Made by a program: the position numbers and the translations under genes | NCBI RefSeq assembly: GCF_008123425.1 | Contig: NZ_VSSS01000070.1 | Span: 1 to 36,366, forward strand | Length of the DNA stretch: 36,366 nucleotides | Direction of reading: 5' to 3' | DNA from: Bradyrhizobium rifense | GTDB taxonomy: Bacteria > Pseudomonadota > Alphaproteobacteria > Rhizobiales > Xanthobacteraceae | Shown here: in pieces, positions 19,554 to 27,536 of the stretch | Layout of the letters: the number at the start of each line of letters is the position of its first letter | How positions within the stretch are numbered: position 1 is the first letter of the stretch | Notes under the pieces: generated by a model | Databases searched by the model: none | What the model saw: only the letters and a program-made list of their open reading frames with translations | Told to the model about the DNA's origin: nothing

Positions 19554-20243
19554 ATGGCGAAAGACACCACCGGCCGCTTGCACGTCCAGGTCAAGACCGG
19601 CGGCAAGCGCAAATTGTCGTCGAAGCTGTGGCTGGAGCGGCAGCTCAACGATCCCTATGTTGTCAAGGCCAAGGCGATGGGCTATCGCTCGCGCGCCGCT
19701 TTCAAGCTGCTCGAGATCGACGACAAATACCGCCTGCTGAAAGCAGGCATGGCCGTGGTCGATCTTGGTGCTGCGCCCGGCGGCTGGAGCCAGATCGCGG
19801 CCAAGCGCGTCGGCTCGATCGACGGCAAGGGCAAGGTCGTCGCGATCGATCTGTTGGACATGCCCGAGATTGCCGGCGTCGACTTCGCGCAGCTCGACTT
19901 CATGGACAACGACGCCCCGGCGAAGCTCAACGCCATGCTCGGCGGCGGGGCCGACGTGGTGATGTCCGACATGGCCGCCAACACCACCGGTCACCGCAAG
20001 ACCGACCAGCTTCGCATCGTCGGCCTGATCGAGACCGCGGCCGCGTTTGCCTGCGACGTGCTCAAGCCCGGCGGAACGTTTCTCGCAAAAGCGTTTCAGA
20101 GCGGCGCCGACGCCGAGCTGCTCGCCCAGCTCAAGCGCGACTTTGCGTCCGTGCGTCACGTCAAGCCGGCCGCGAGCCGGCAAGATTCCTCGGAGCGCTA
20201 CGTGCTCGCGACGGGATTTCGGGGTGGGGCCGGCGGAGAGTAG
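19554..20243 (+). CDS. rlmE: 23S rRNA (uridine 2552) 2'-O-methyltransferase
   Basis: This 229-residue FtsJ/RrmJ methyltransferase modifies U2552 in the A-loop of 23S rRNA on the 50S subunit. The SAM motif is VVDLGAAPGGWSQ (68-80). The catalytic K-D-K-E tetrad is visible as Lys51 (AAFKLLE), Asp139 (MSDMAANTTG), Lys179 (LAKAFQ) and Glu214 (SSERYVLA). The basic N-terminal tail is usual in alphaproteobacteria. It is nearly fused to ppx (one-base gap) and is almost certainly co-transcribed with it. Confidence 0.96.
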   Translation: MAKDTTGRLHVQVKTGGKRKLSSKLWLERQLNDPYVVKAKAMGYRSRAAFKLLEIDDKYRLLKAGMAVVDLGAAPGGWSQIAAKRVGSIDGKGKVVAIDLLDMPEIAGVDFAQLDFMDNDAPAKLNAMLGGGADVVMSDMAANTTGHRKTDQLRIVGLIETAAAFACDVLKPGGTFLAKAFQSGADAELLAQLKRDFASVRHVKPAASRQDSSERYVLATGFRGGAGGE

Positions 20244-20679
20244 CGGTCTGGCTTTTCAAGAACCTTGCCACCGCGTCGCGCCTGCGGCGTTTGGCATGAG
20301 ATTTTATGTTAATACCATAATAATTCTGTAGTGATGTAACGCGACGATGGCGGCGCGCTCATCAGCGCTGCGGTTGTCCGACGCAGCTGGTCAGCCGCAT
20401 CCGGCAGCGCCGGTCTAGCATTGCAGAACACCTCGCTGTTCGTGATCACGCACCCACCGCAAGAAATCGCTGTCGCCACAATCGCCGACGGCGCGGCAGG
20501 CTCAACCGCGTCAACCCTTCACATCGCGCCTGCCACGCGCGTTATGTTATGAATTACGTTAAGTTATCATAAATCTGTAGCGGTCGGACGCGATGATCCG
20601 GCTAATGTAATCAGGTGGTCAGACGCAATTCTGGCAGCCGCAAGTTGCTTTCGAGCCGGATCAAGAAGGAAACAATGAG
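20244..20679. promoter_or_regulatory. 436-bp intergenic region with AT-rich islands before the giant repeat protein gene
   Basis: No gene is supported here. Two AT-rich islands (about 20299-20340 and 20541-20580) stand out in otherwise GC-rich sequence, and each ends in TCTGTAG (20325-20331 and 20574-20580). The second holds the inverted pair TTATGA (20547-20552) and TCATAA (20567-20572). These are candidate promoter or regulator sites for the gene at 20680. No convincing terminator for rlmE was seen. Confidence 0.4.
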
Positions 20680-23600
20680 ATGACGACCATCGTAACGTCC
20701 GTCACCGCTTCGCCTGCGAGGGGTGTGCTGCAATCCGGCGATACCGTCACCTTCACGCTGGCCATGAGCAGCGCCGTGACCGTCTCCGGCGGCACGCCGA
20801 CATTGACGCTCAGCGACGGCGGCGCCGCGCTCTATGACGCGGCCGCAACTGCGGCGCTCGGCGACCCAAGCAAGCTGGTGTTCACCTACAAGGTTGCTGC
20901 GGCAGATCAGCCCGTGGATGGCCTGTCGTTCGTCCGCGGCAATTACAACGGCGCGGCCGTCGTCGACGCGACGGGGCAGGTGCCGGATTTTTCCGGCGTG
21001 TACGCGAGCTCGTTCACGCCGCTTCAGGTCGATACTGCGGGCCCAGGCACGCCGGTCAACACGACTCTCTTCGCCGGCACGGATGCCAGCGGTCACGTCA
21101 ATCTCTGGGTGACGAACGGGACGCCGGCCGGCACGTCCGAGCTTTCGGTCGCGGGCGCATCGTCGAACGGGCTCCAGCCGACCGGGTTCGTCTCACTCGG
21201 AAACAAGGTCCTGTTCTCGGGGCTCGACGCCACCAATCATAAAGCCCTTTGGGTCTCGGATGGCACCGCGAGCGGGACGACGAAGCTTTCGATCGCCGGC
21301 GCGTCTCCGAACGGTTTCAACCCGACGAACCTCACGCAAGTCGGCGACAAGGTGTTCTTCTCCGCGATCGATGCGTTTGGTCACGGCAATATCTGGATCA
21401 CCGACGGAACCGCGAGCGGCACGTCGGAGCTGTTCGTCCCCGGGTTGACCAGCATTGCCGCCAGCGGATTCACGGCGTTGGGCGGCAAGGTCCTCTTCAG
21501 CAGCGGCAACGACCTTTGGATCACGGATGGCACGACGGCAGGGACGTCGAAACTGTCGGTGGCAGGCGCCAGTTCACCGAATGGGCTTCAACCGTCCAAT
21601 CTGCTTGCCTTTGGAGGCAAGGTGCTGTTCGAAGGCGCGGATTCGACCAACAAATTCGGCTTGTGGGTGACCGATGGCACAGCGGCAGGAACATCGGAGC
21701 TCTCGGTTGCGGGACTGAATTACCCCCATTCGTTCGCGTCGATAGGGGACAAGGTCATGTTCGTCGCGCAGGACCCAACCAACTTTACCAACACGCTCTG
21801 GGTGACGGACGGGACATCGGCCGGGACGTCGCAGCTTCAGATTCCCGGAACGTATACTGTCGGGGGACTGACCGCGTTTGGCGGCAAGGTCATATTTCAA
21901 TACGGCACCGATCTCTGGGTCTCAGACGGCACAACCGCCGGCACGACGAAACTCGACGTCAGCAACGCCTCCGGGTTTGGAATATTCTCATCTAGCAGCT
22001 TCGAAAGCACGCGTTCCCAGTTCGGAGGGGCTTACTTCACGGTGGTCGGCAACGAGGTCCTGTTCCAGGGGCGTGATGCCAACGATCAGGTGGCCCTCTG
22101 GCGAACCGACGGCACGGCCGCGGGAACGTTCGAGATTCCGGTGTCCGGCGTACCTCAGGCGTACGTGGCAGGCCGGGACTTCGCGACGATCGGAAACAAA
22201 TCGTTTTTCGTCGGCCCCGGTTCGGCCGCCGACGCTCTCTGGGTATCTGACGGCACCAGCGCGGGCACATATGAACTGGGCGTGCCTGCGAGATTCTCGT
22301 TATACGGCGATGCCTATGTCGTCGACCATCCCTATTTCGCTGCGTTCGGAAGCAAGGCGCTGTTCGCGGTCGATGGCGGCGCGCTTTGGGTCAGCGATGG
22401 AACGACGGCCGGCACGTATCAGTTGGGCAATGCGTCCCCCTTCTACAATCGTTACAACAATAATGGCGCCACCTATCCCGGATTCACGGTTTTCGGAGAC
22501 CACGCCCTGTTTGCTGGTCTCGGTGCCCATGGGACTGGATTGTGGGTCACGGACGGCACAAGCGCAGGCACCTACGAACTGTCGGTTGCGGGCGCGCAGA
22601 CGTTGCCGTCGCCAACCAGCTTTGGGCCATTTGGTTTGCAGCCGGCTGCGATGCAGGTCTTCGGCACCCAGGTCTTGTTTGGCGGCGACGATACGACGGG
22701 CGGGTACGGTCTCTGGATCACGGATGGAACGTCGGCCGGCACGACCGAGCTCGTCGGCGGTGTGTCTGCGTTCGGCCACGGCGCGGCCTGGAATGTGACC
22801 GTGCTGGGCAACAAGGCGGTGTTCGACACCTTTGACTCGACCGGCAAAACCATTCTCGGTGTTACCGACGGCACCGCAGCCGGCACGACAGTGCTCCCGG
22901 TGGCGGGGGCGTCGGCAACGGCTTTCAACCCGTCGGCCTTGGCGGTCGCCGGCAACAAGGTGGTGTTCACCGGCGTCGATGCTGCCGGCAAGAACGCCAT
23001 CTGGTCGACCGACGGGACGTCGGTTGGAACATCGGAGCTGTTCGCCGGATTCGGCTCGGCTCCAACCCTGTTCGCCCAGTTCCGCGGCAAAGCGATATTC
23101 AAGGCGGCGGACGCCCAACCCGAATTGTGGGTCAGCGACGGGACAGTAGCCGGGACCACGGAATTTTACATTCCCGGCGGAGGCGCCAATATGTACAGCC
23201 TGGCGGTCCAGAGCGACCGCGTGGTGTTCGCGGGCACGGACACGAGCGGAAGGTATAGTCTCTGGTCCAGTGACGGCACGCTCGCCGGAACCTCCGAGCT
23301 CTCCGTCGCCGGCGCCTATGTCGGGGGAAGCGGAGGCGGGATCTTCACGCAAATGACCCCGACTGCCGTGACACTCGGCGGCAAGACCTATTTCACGGGC
23401 AGAGACGCGAGCACCAACATCAATCTGTTCGTGACGGATGGCACGTCCGCCGGATCGCACGAGATCGTCGTCAATGGTGCGGCGGCGACCGGGCTCAATC
23501 CCACCAATCTGTCCGTCGTGAATGGAAAAATCATGTTCGACGGCGTCGATGCGAGCGGCAAGACCAGTCTCTGGGTTTCCGACGGCACCTCGGCCGGAAC

Positions 23601-26247
23601 GGTCGAGCTGTCGTCGCAACCGGGCTCGCTGGTGCCGGGGCCGTTCGGCGTCGTGAACCCGCCGCCGCCTGCTTCCGTCGTCTCGTTCACCGGCTCGCCG
23701 GCGAACGGGGTCGTGCATGCCGGCGACACCGTGACCTTCACCATGACGATGAGCCGTGGTGTGACGGTCAGCGGAGGCACGCCAACGCTGACCCTCAACG
23801 ACGGTGGCACGGCTGTCTACGACGCGGCCGCAACCGCGGCGCTCGGCGACCCCACCAAGATGGTGTTCAGCTACACGGTTGGCGCCTCCGACCTGTCGGA
23901 GAGCGGTTTGTCCTTCGTGCGTGGCGACCAGAACGGTGCCGTCATCGTCGACTCCTCCGGCAACGTTCCCGACTTCTCCGGCGCGTTCGCGACGTCCTTC
24001 TCCGGCATTCAAGTCGCGACGGCGCCGACAGCGGTGACCTCCATCGTCGCTTCGCCGTCAAACGGCGTGGAGAAGCCGGGCGACACCGTGACCTTCACAA
24101 TCACCATGAACCGCGCCGTGACGATCTCCGGCGGCACACCGACGCTGACGCTCAACGACGGCGGCATTGCCAGCTATGATGCGGCTGCGACTGCTGCGCT
24201 CGGCGATCCCGCCAAGATGGTGTTCAGCTACACGGTTGGCGCGTCCGACGCGGAGGTGAACGGCCTTTCGTTCGTGCGCGGCGACCAGAATGGCTCCGTC
24301 ATCGTCGACGGGCAAGGCAAAGGCCCCGACTTCTCCGGCATATTCTCGGCGTCCTTCTCCGGGCTCCAGATCGCGCCGACGACAGTGACGTCCGTCGTCG
24401 CCTCGCCGTCGAGCGCAACCGAGCACGCCGGTGATACCGTGACCTTCACGGTGACCCTGAACCGCGGCGTCTCGGTGTCAGGCGGCGCTCCGGTCCTGAC
24501 GCTCAACGACGGCGGCGTCGCTATCTATGACGCAGCCGCAACCGCAGCGCTCGGCGATCCGACCAAGCTGGTGTTCAGCTACACGGTCGGGGCCACGGAC
24601 AAATCCGTGAACGGCCTTTCGTTCGCGAAGGGTGACCTGAACGGTACGTCAATTATCGACGCGGCTGGCAAGTCTCCTGATCTTTCTGGTCTGTTCTCGA
24701 GCGGTTTCTCCGGAATCCAGATCGCAACGGCACCGGGCGTGCAGGCGGTCGGAACCAAATTCCAGATCGACAATGCGAACCAGAACGGGAACGCGGTGAC
24801 CATCATCGCCGAGCTGGGCAACGGCACCATCGCGGCCGCGTGGCTGCAAAACGGCGCGGTGCACACGCAGATCTTCGATCAGAACGGTGGGAAATTGGGG
24901 GCGGAGTCGACCGTGTCGCTCCCGAACGGGTCGATATTTCCGGGGTCGATCACGGCATTGACGAATGGTGGTTTCGCCGTCGCCTGGACCACGCTCAACA
25001 ACAGTGAAGTCCTGACCCAGCTCTACAATGCGAGCGGCGCGCCGATCAATGCGACGTTCCAGGTCAACACCACCGGCGCTGTCGAGATCGACAATGGCAC
25101 CATCACTGCGCTCGCGAACGGCGGCTTCGTCGCGGCCTGGAATGTCTACGACGGCCAGACCACAACCACGAAGGCGCAAATCTACGACGGGAATGGAGCG
25201 AGGGTCGGAAACGAGTTTTCGCCGAGTGCGCAGACCAATGCTGATCGCCCGGTCATTACCGGATTGGCCGATGGCGATTTCATCGTTATCTCGCACGACG
25301 CCGGATCGTTTGTGGTCACGGGCCAGATCTTCGACGCGCAGGGCAACGCGGTCGGCGCTGCATTCGCGGTCCATTCGGGGACGCAACAAATCGGCGAAAC
25401 TCTGAACAATCTGAGCGTCGCCGCATTGCCGACTGGTGGATTTGTCGTGAGCTGGGAGAGGGACTACGATTACAGGGCCAGCGGTTTCAGCGCCATCGAA
25501 GCCCAGCAGTTCGATGCCGCTGGCGGCAAGATCGCCAGCCAGCTCGCGGTCAATACGTTCACCAGCCCCAGATCGATTTATGGCACGAACTATTATACGC
25601 CGGAGGTTGCGGCCCTCGCTGACGGCAATTTCGTGGTGACCTGGCAGGACGTGACCCTCAGCTCCGTGGGCTCCACGTCGAGCATCAAGGCGCAGGTATT
25701 CGACGCCTATAACCAGCAAAAAATCGGCACCGAGTTCGGGCTCGATACCGTCAATACGGCGGGCTCGCGCAGCCAGGTCGTCGCGCTGCAGGACGGCGGC
25801 TTCGCCATCGCGTGGGGTGATGGCTCCGGTGAAAAAGGGCAGGTCTATGCCGCGAACCCGGCGGTGACCACGATCGCGGCGGGAACGACGCTCGAGATCC
25901 CCGGCGCGTCCACCGCCAAGCTCGCCTTCGCGCCGGGTGGCGTGGCGCTTCAGCTCGACCATTCCGCTGCGTTCGCCGGTTCGATCACGGGCTTCGGTGG
26001 CGGCGATGCCATCGATCTTGCCGACATCGCCTTCAATGGCGCTGCGACGACGCTCGGCTACTTCGGCAGCGACAGCAACAGCGGCGGCCACCTTGCGGTT
26101 TCCGACGGCAATCATGCGGCTGCGTTGACGCTGCTGGGGCAGTACTCTGTTGCGAGCTTCGTCCTCTCAGCCGACGGACACGGTGGTACGCTCATCACCG
26201 CTGCGGCCGACGCGGCCCATCAGCCCCAGCTGGCCGCGCACGCCTGA
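20680..26247 (+). CDS. Giant mosaic repeat protein, probably type I-secreted or surface-associated
   Basis: This is a 1,855-residue protein with no signal peptide and no membrane segment. In order it has: (1) an Ig-like beta module, residues 5-125 (GDTVTFTLAMSSAVTVSGG); (2) 18 repeats of about 50 residues centred on LWVTDGTxAGTxxL, residues about 140-980; (3) three nearly identical Ig-like modules of about 117 residues, from about 999, 1117 and 1233; (4) seven GGFxVxW repeats, about 1355-1725, which may fold as a seven-bladed propeller; (5) a C-terminal domain with GFGGGDAIDLADIAF, LGYFGSDSNSGGHL and VLSADGHGGTLIT. Domains like (5) end many type I-secreted proteins of rhizobia. Classical GGxGxD RTX repeats are absent. 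No type I secretion genes are adjacent. An adhesin or biofilm role is inference. Confidence 0.85.
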   Translation: MTTIVTSVTASPARGVLQSGDTVTFTLAMSSAVTVSGGTPTLTLSDGGAALYDAAATAALGDPSKLVFTYKVAAADQPVDGLSFVRGNYNGAAVVDATGQVPDFSGVYASSFTPLQVDTAGPGTPVNTTLFAGTDASGHVNLWVTNGTPAGTSELSVAGASSNGLQPTGFVSLGNKVLFSGLDATNHKALWVSDGTASGTTKLSIAGASPNGFNPTNLTQVGDKVFFSAIDAFGHGNIWITDGTASGTSELFVPGLTSIAASGFTALGGKVLFSSGNDLWITDGTTAGTSKLSVAGASSPNGLQPSNLLAFGGKVLFEGADSTNKFGLWVTDGTAAGTSELSVAGLNYPHSFASIGDKVMFVAQDPTNFTNTLWVTDGTSAGTSQLQIPGTYTVGGLTAFGGKVIFQYGTDLWVSDGTTAGTTKLDVSNASGFGIFSSSSFESTRSQFGGAYFTVVGNEVLFQGRDANDQVALWRTDGTAAGTFEIPVSGVPQAYVAGRDFATIGNKSFFVGPGSAADALWVSDGTSAGTYELGVPARFSLYGDAYVVDHPYFAAFGSKALFAVDGGALWVSDGTTAGTYQLGNASPFYNRYNNNGATYPGFTVFGDHALFAGLGAHGTGLWVTDGTSAGTYELSVAGAQTLPSPTSFGPFGLQPAAMQVFGTQVLFGGDDTTGGYGLWITDGTSAGTTELVGGVSAFGHGAAWNVTVLGNKAVFDTFDSTGKTILGVTDGTAAGTTVLPVAGASATAFNPSALAVAGNKVVFTGVDAAGKNAIWSTDGTSVGTSELFAGFGSAPTLFAQFRGKAIFKAADAQPELWVSDGTVAGTTEFYIPGGGANMYSLAVQSDRVVFAGTDTSGRYSLWSSDGTLAGTSELSVAGAYVGGSGGGIFTQMTPTAVTLGGKTYFTGRDASTNINLFVTDGTSAGSHEIVVNGAAATGLNPTNLSVVNGKIMFDGVDASGKTSLWVSDGTSAGTVELSSQPGSLVPGPFGVVNPPPPASVVSFTGSPANGVVHAGDTVTFTMTMSRGVTVSGGTPTLTLNDGGTAVYDAAATAALGDPTKMVFSYTVGASDLSESGLSFVRGDQNGAVIVDSSGNVPDFSGAFATSFSGIQVATAPTAVTSIVASPSNGVEKPGDTVTFTITMNRAVTISGGTPTLTLNDGGIASYDAAATAALGDPAKMVFSYTVGASDAEVNGLSFVRGDQNGSVIVDGQGKGPDFSGIFSASFSGLQIAPTTVTSVVASPSSATEHAGDTVTFTVTLNRGVSVSGGAPVLTLNDGGVAIYDAAATAALGDPTKLVFSYTVGATDKSVNGLSFAKGDLNGTSIIDAAGKSPDLSGLFSSGFSGIQIATAPGVQAVGTKFQIDNANQNGNAVTIIAELGNGTIAAAWLQNGAVHTQIFDQNGGKLGAESTVSLPNGSIFPGSITALTNGGFAVAWTTLNNSEVLTQLYNASGAPINATFQVNTTGAVEIDNGTITALANGGFVAAWNVYDGQTTTTKAQIYDGNGARVGNEFSPSAQTNADRPVITGLADGDFIVISHDAGSFVVTGQIFDAQGNAVGAAFAVHSGTQQIGETLNNLSVAALPTGGFVVSWERDYDYRASGFSAIEAQQFDAAGGKIASQLAVNTFTSPRSIYGTNYYTPEVAALADGNFVVTWQDVTLSSVGSTSSIKAQVFDAYNQQKIGTEFGLDTVNTAGSRSQVVALQDGGFAIAWGDGSGEKGQVYAANPAVTTIAAGTTLEIPGASTAKLAFAPGGVALQLDHSAAFAGSITGFGGGDAIDLADIAFNGAATTLGYFGSDSNSGGHLAVSDGNHAAALTLLGQYSVASFVLSADGHGGTLITAAADAAHQPQLAAHA
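21050..23620 (+). repeat. 18 tandem LWVTDGTxAGT coding repeats
   Basis: Eighteen units share the core [LI]W[VI][TS]DGTxxGTxxL, followed by a variable segment and a GNKVLF-like strand. They run from LWVTNGTPAGTSEL near residue 142 to LWVSDGTSAGTVEL near residue 964. Unit length is roughly 40-60 residues. The regular strand pattern suggests beta-propeller blades; eighteen would fit three six-bladed units, but that is inference. Units 13 (GVTDGT) and 17 (LFVTDGT) lack the Trp. Confidence 0.9.
23665..24732 (+). repeat. Three tandem Ig-like module repeats of about 350 bp
   Basis: The three modules share GDTVTFT, VSGG(T/A)P, LTLNDGG, DAAATAALGDP, VFSYTVGA and NGLSF(V/A)(R/K)GD at an almost constant spacing of about 117 residues. 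A more diverged fourth copy is at the N-terminus of the protein (about 20692-21040). The similarity is visible at DNA level, for example GCGGCGCTCGGCGACCC recurs. Recent duplication or gene conversion is likely. Confidence 0.9.
24740..25850 (+). repeat. Seven GGFxVxW coding repeats
   Basis: Seven units of about 50 residues have the cores GNGTIAAAW, NGGFAVAW, NGGFVAAW, DGDFIVIS, TGGFVVSW, DGNFVVTW and DGGFAIAW, each followed by a VxGxxFxV or Q(I/V)(F/Y)DxxG strand. This is a motif common in large secreted alphaproteobacterial proteins. The number seven fits a closed beta-propeller. Confidence 0.8.
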
Positions 26248-26264
26248 GGCCCCGCGCGAACCCG

Positions 26265-26291
26265 GGACGCGCCCGATCGTCGGGCGCGTCC
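26265..26291. terminator. Perfect 12-bp hairpin after the giant gene
   Basis: GGACGCGCCCGA (26265-26276) and TCGGGCGCGTCC (26280-26291) form a perfect 12-bp GC-rich stem with a TCG loop, 18 bases after the stop of the giant gene. It lies between convergent genes. There is no T-tract on either side, so it is either a non-canonical terminator or a stem that protects both 3' ends. Confidence 0.6.
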
Positions 26292-26346
26292 ACCAACGGC
26301 AACGCGCAGCTGGCGCAACTGTCGATGCGTCACAGCTCCGATATGG

Positions 26347-27282
26347 TCAGCCGCGCACGCGCAGATAGATCGACGACGGGAAATGACCGGTCGTGTTGGG
26401 CACGTTCAGGCCATTGTCGTCGGGCGCCGGGGAATATTCCGGGAAGACGTCCTTCATCGCGTCCTGCGCATCGTAGTGAAGCATGCTGAGGCAGAACAGG
26501 ATTTCCAGCCGGTCGTTGTTCGCGAGCAGAGCTTGGAGCATGGGCGTCTCGGTGGTCTGAAACAATCCGTCCAGGAGATCGCGCTGAAACGAGTAGGGAA
26601 AATAGATGTCGTGGATGTGGATCACGCAGCCTGGCTTGATGCGCGGAATGACCTCGAGGTAAAGGTGGGTGACGTCGCCGATCGGCCGGACAGCATGCGA
26701 CGTGTCGATGAACAGGAAGTCCCCCGCGCCGAGGCGGTCAAACACGGCAGGATCGAGATCCTCGACCTTGCTCGACACCAGATCGATCTCCGACGAGCTT
26801 TTCAGATAGTCGCTAGGGTATGGTTCGATACAGGTGATCTTGCCGGGGTGACCCTCTGACGCATTCAACGCCAGCGCCTTCGTGGCGCAATGTGTCGACA
26901 CGCCTGACCCGACCTCAATCACGCGCTTCGGCTTGAGCCAGCGCAGAACGCCATGCAGGGCCTGTGCCTCGATATAGCCGAAGCCCGGTCCGAAGCCTCT
27001 GGCCGCACCCTCCTTGTAGGTGCTGTTGCCGCAATATTCGGGCTCGAACGGCTTGACGATCTCCTGCAGGCGCGCGATCTGCCGGGCGAGATCGGCGTCG
27101 ATGCCGGTCATCGGCGAGCGCTTCGCCCAGTTGTCCTTTGTCCGCGCCAGCTCCCGGACGTCGGCAATCGGCGTGTAGTAATGGTTCGGCAGCACCACAA
27201 CGCCGCCGCCCAGCGCCACCTGATGCACCTTCAGGAAAGTCGACTTGATGAGGTCCCTGGCCAGCCTGTTCACGCGCAACAT
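26347..27282 (-). CDS. Class I SAM-dependent methyltransferase (Methyltransf_24-like)
   Basis: This 311-residue protein has the SAM motif RVIEVGSGVSTHCATKAL, followed by ITCIEPYPSDYLK (motif II acidic residue), GDFLFIDTSHAV and GCVIHIHDIYFPY. The last two are the IDxxH and HDI blocks of Methyltransf_24-type enzymes often found with surface-polysaccharide genes. Some relatives in this fold are hydroxylase-like, so the substrate is open. ATG 27282 is chosen for the AGGTGA seven bases upstream; the open frame extends 19 codons further to a TTG. It converges on the giant repeat protein gene. A role in modifying the cell surface or that protein is speculation. Confidence 0.82.
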   Translation of the reverse strand: MLRVNRLARDLIKSTFLKVHQVALGGGVVVLPNHYYTPIADVRELARTKDNWAKRSPMTGIDADLARQIARLQEIVKPFEPEYCGNSTYKEGAARGFGPGFGYIEAQALHGVLRWLKPKRVIEVGSGVSTHCATKALALNASEGHPGKITCIEPYPSDYLKSSSEIDLVSSKVEDLDPAVFDRLGAGDFLFIDTSHAVRPIGDVTHLYLEVIPRIKPGCVIHIHDIYFPYSFQRDLLDGLFQTTETPMLQALLANNDRLEILFCLSMLHYDAQDAMKDVFPEYSPAPDDNGLNVPNTTGHFPSSIYLRVRG

Positions 27283-27536
27283 CCCCACATCACCTGAGTG
27301 AGCACGGTGTATCACGCGACATGCGACAGTTTGATGCAACTCGCAGCTGCATGTGATCTGTAGTGTTGTTGCTAACGTAACTGGTCGAGCCGGAAGCTCG
27401 AGCGTAGCGATTTCGGCGCGCCGCCTCGACGGAATTCATGAAAGCCAGACTGGGTGTTACGCGATCCACGACAGCGGCGTCATCGATCCGTACGTGTTCT
27501 CGTCGTGATCCCGCGCCAATGCCGACGAGAACGGGA
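27283..27536. other. 254-bp intergenic region with interleaved inverted repeats
   Basis: No gene is supported. Near the MFS stop, GTTCTCGTCG (27496-27505) pairs perfectly with CGACGAGAAC (27523-27532). TGATCCC (27506-27512) pairs with GGGATCA (27533-27539). The order A-B-A'-B' means the two stems interleave, as in a pseudoknot or a pair of exclusive hairpins. B' overlaps the MFS stop codon. A TCTGTAGTG motif occurs at 27357-27365. Confidence 0.55.

Noticed and set aside
21050..23620. Regularly spaced similar DNA blocks, considered as a CRISPR array
   Set aside because: The period is about 150 bp, the units are in frame within one open frame, and the conserved part encodes LWVTDGT.
22300..24012. 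570-residue antisense frame in the giant repeat gene, and another at 24649-26115
   Set aside because: Both mirror the repetitive coding strand; their apparent repeats are reflections of it.
20680..26247. Classical RTX toxin or hemolysin
   Set aside because: No GGxGxDxUx nonapeptide repeats were seen and there is no acyltransferase or hlyB/hlyD pair nearby.
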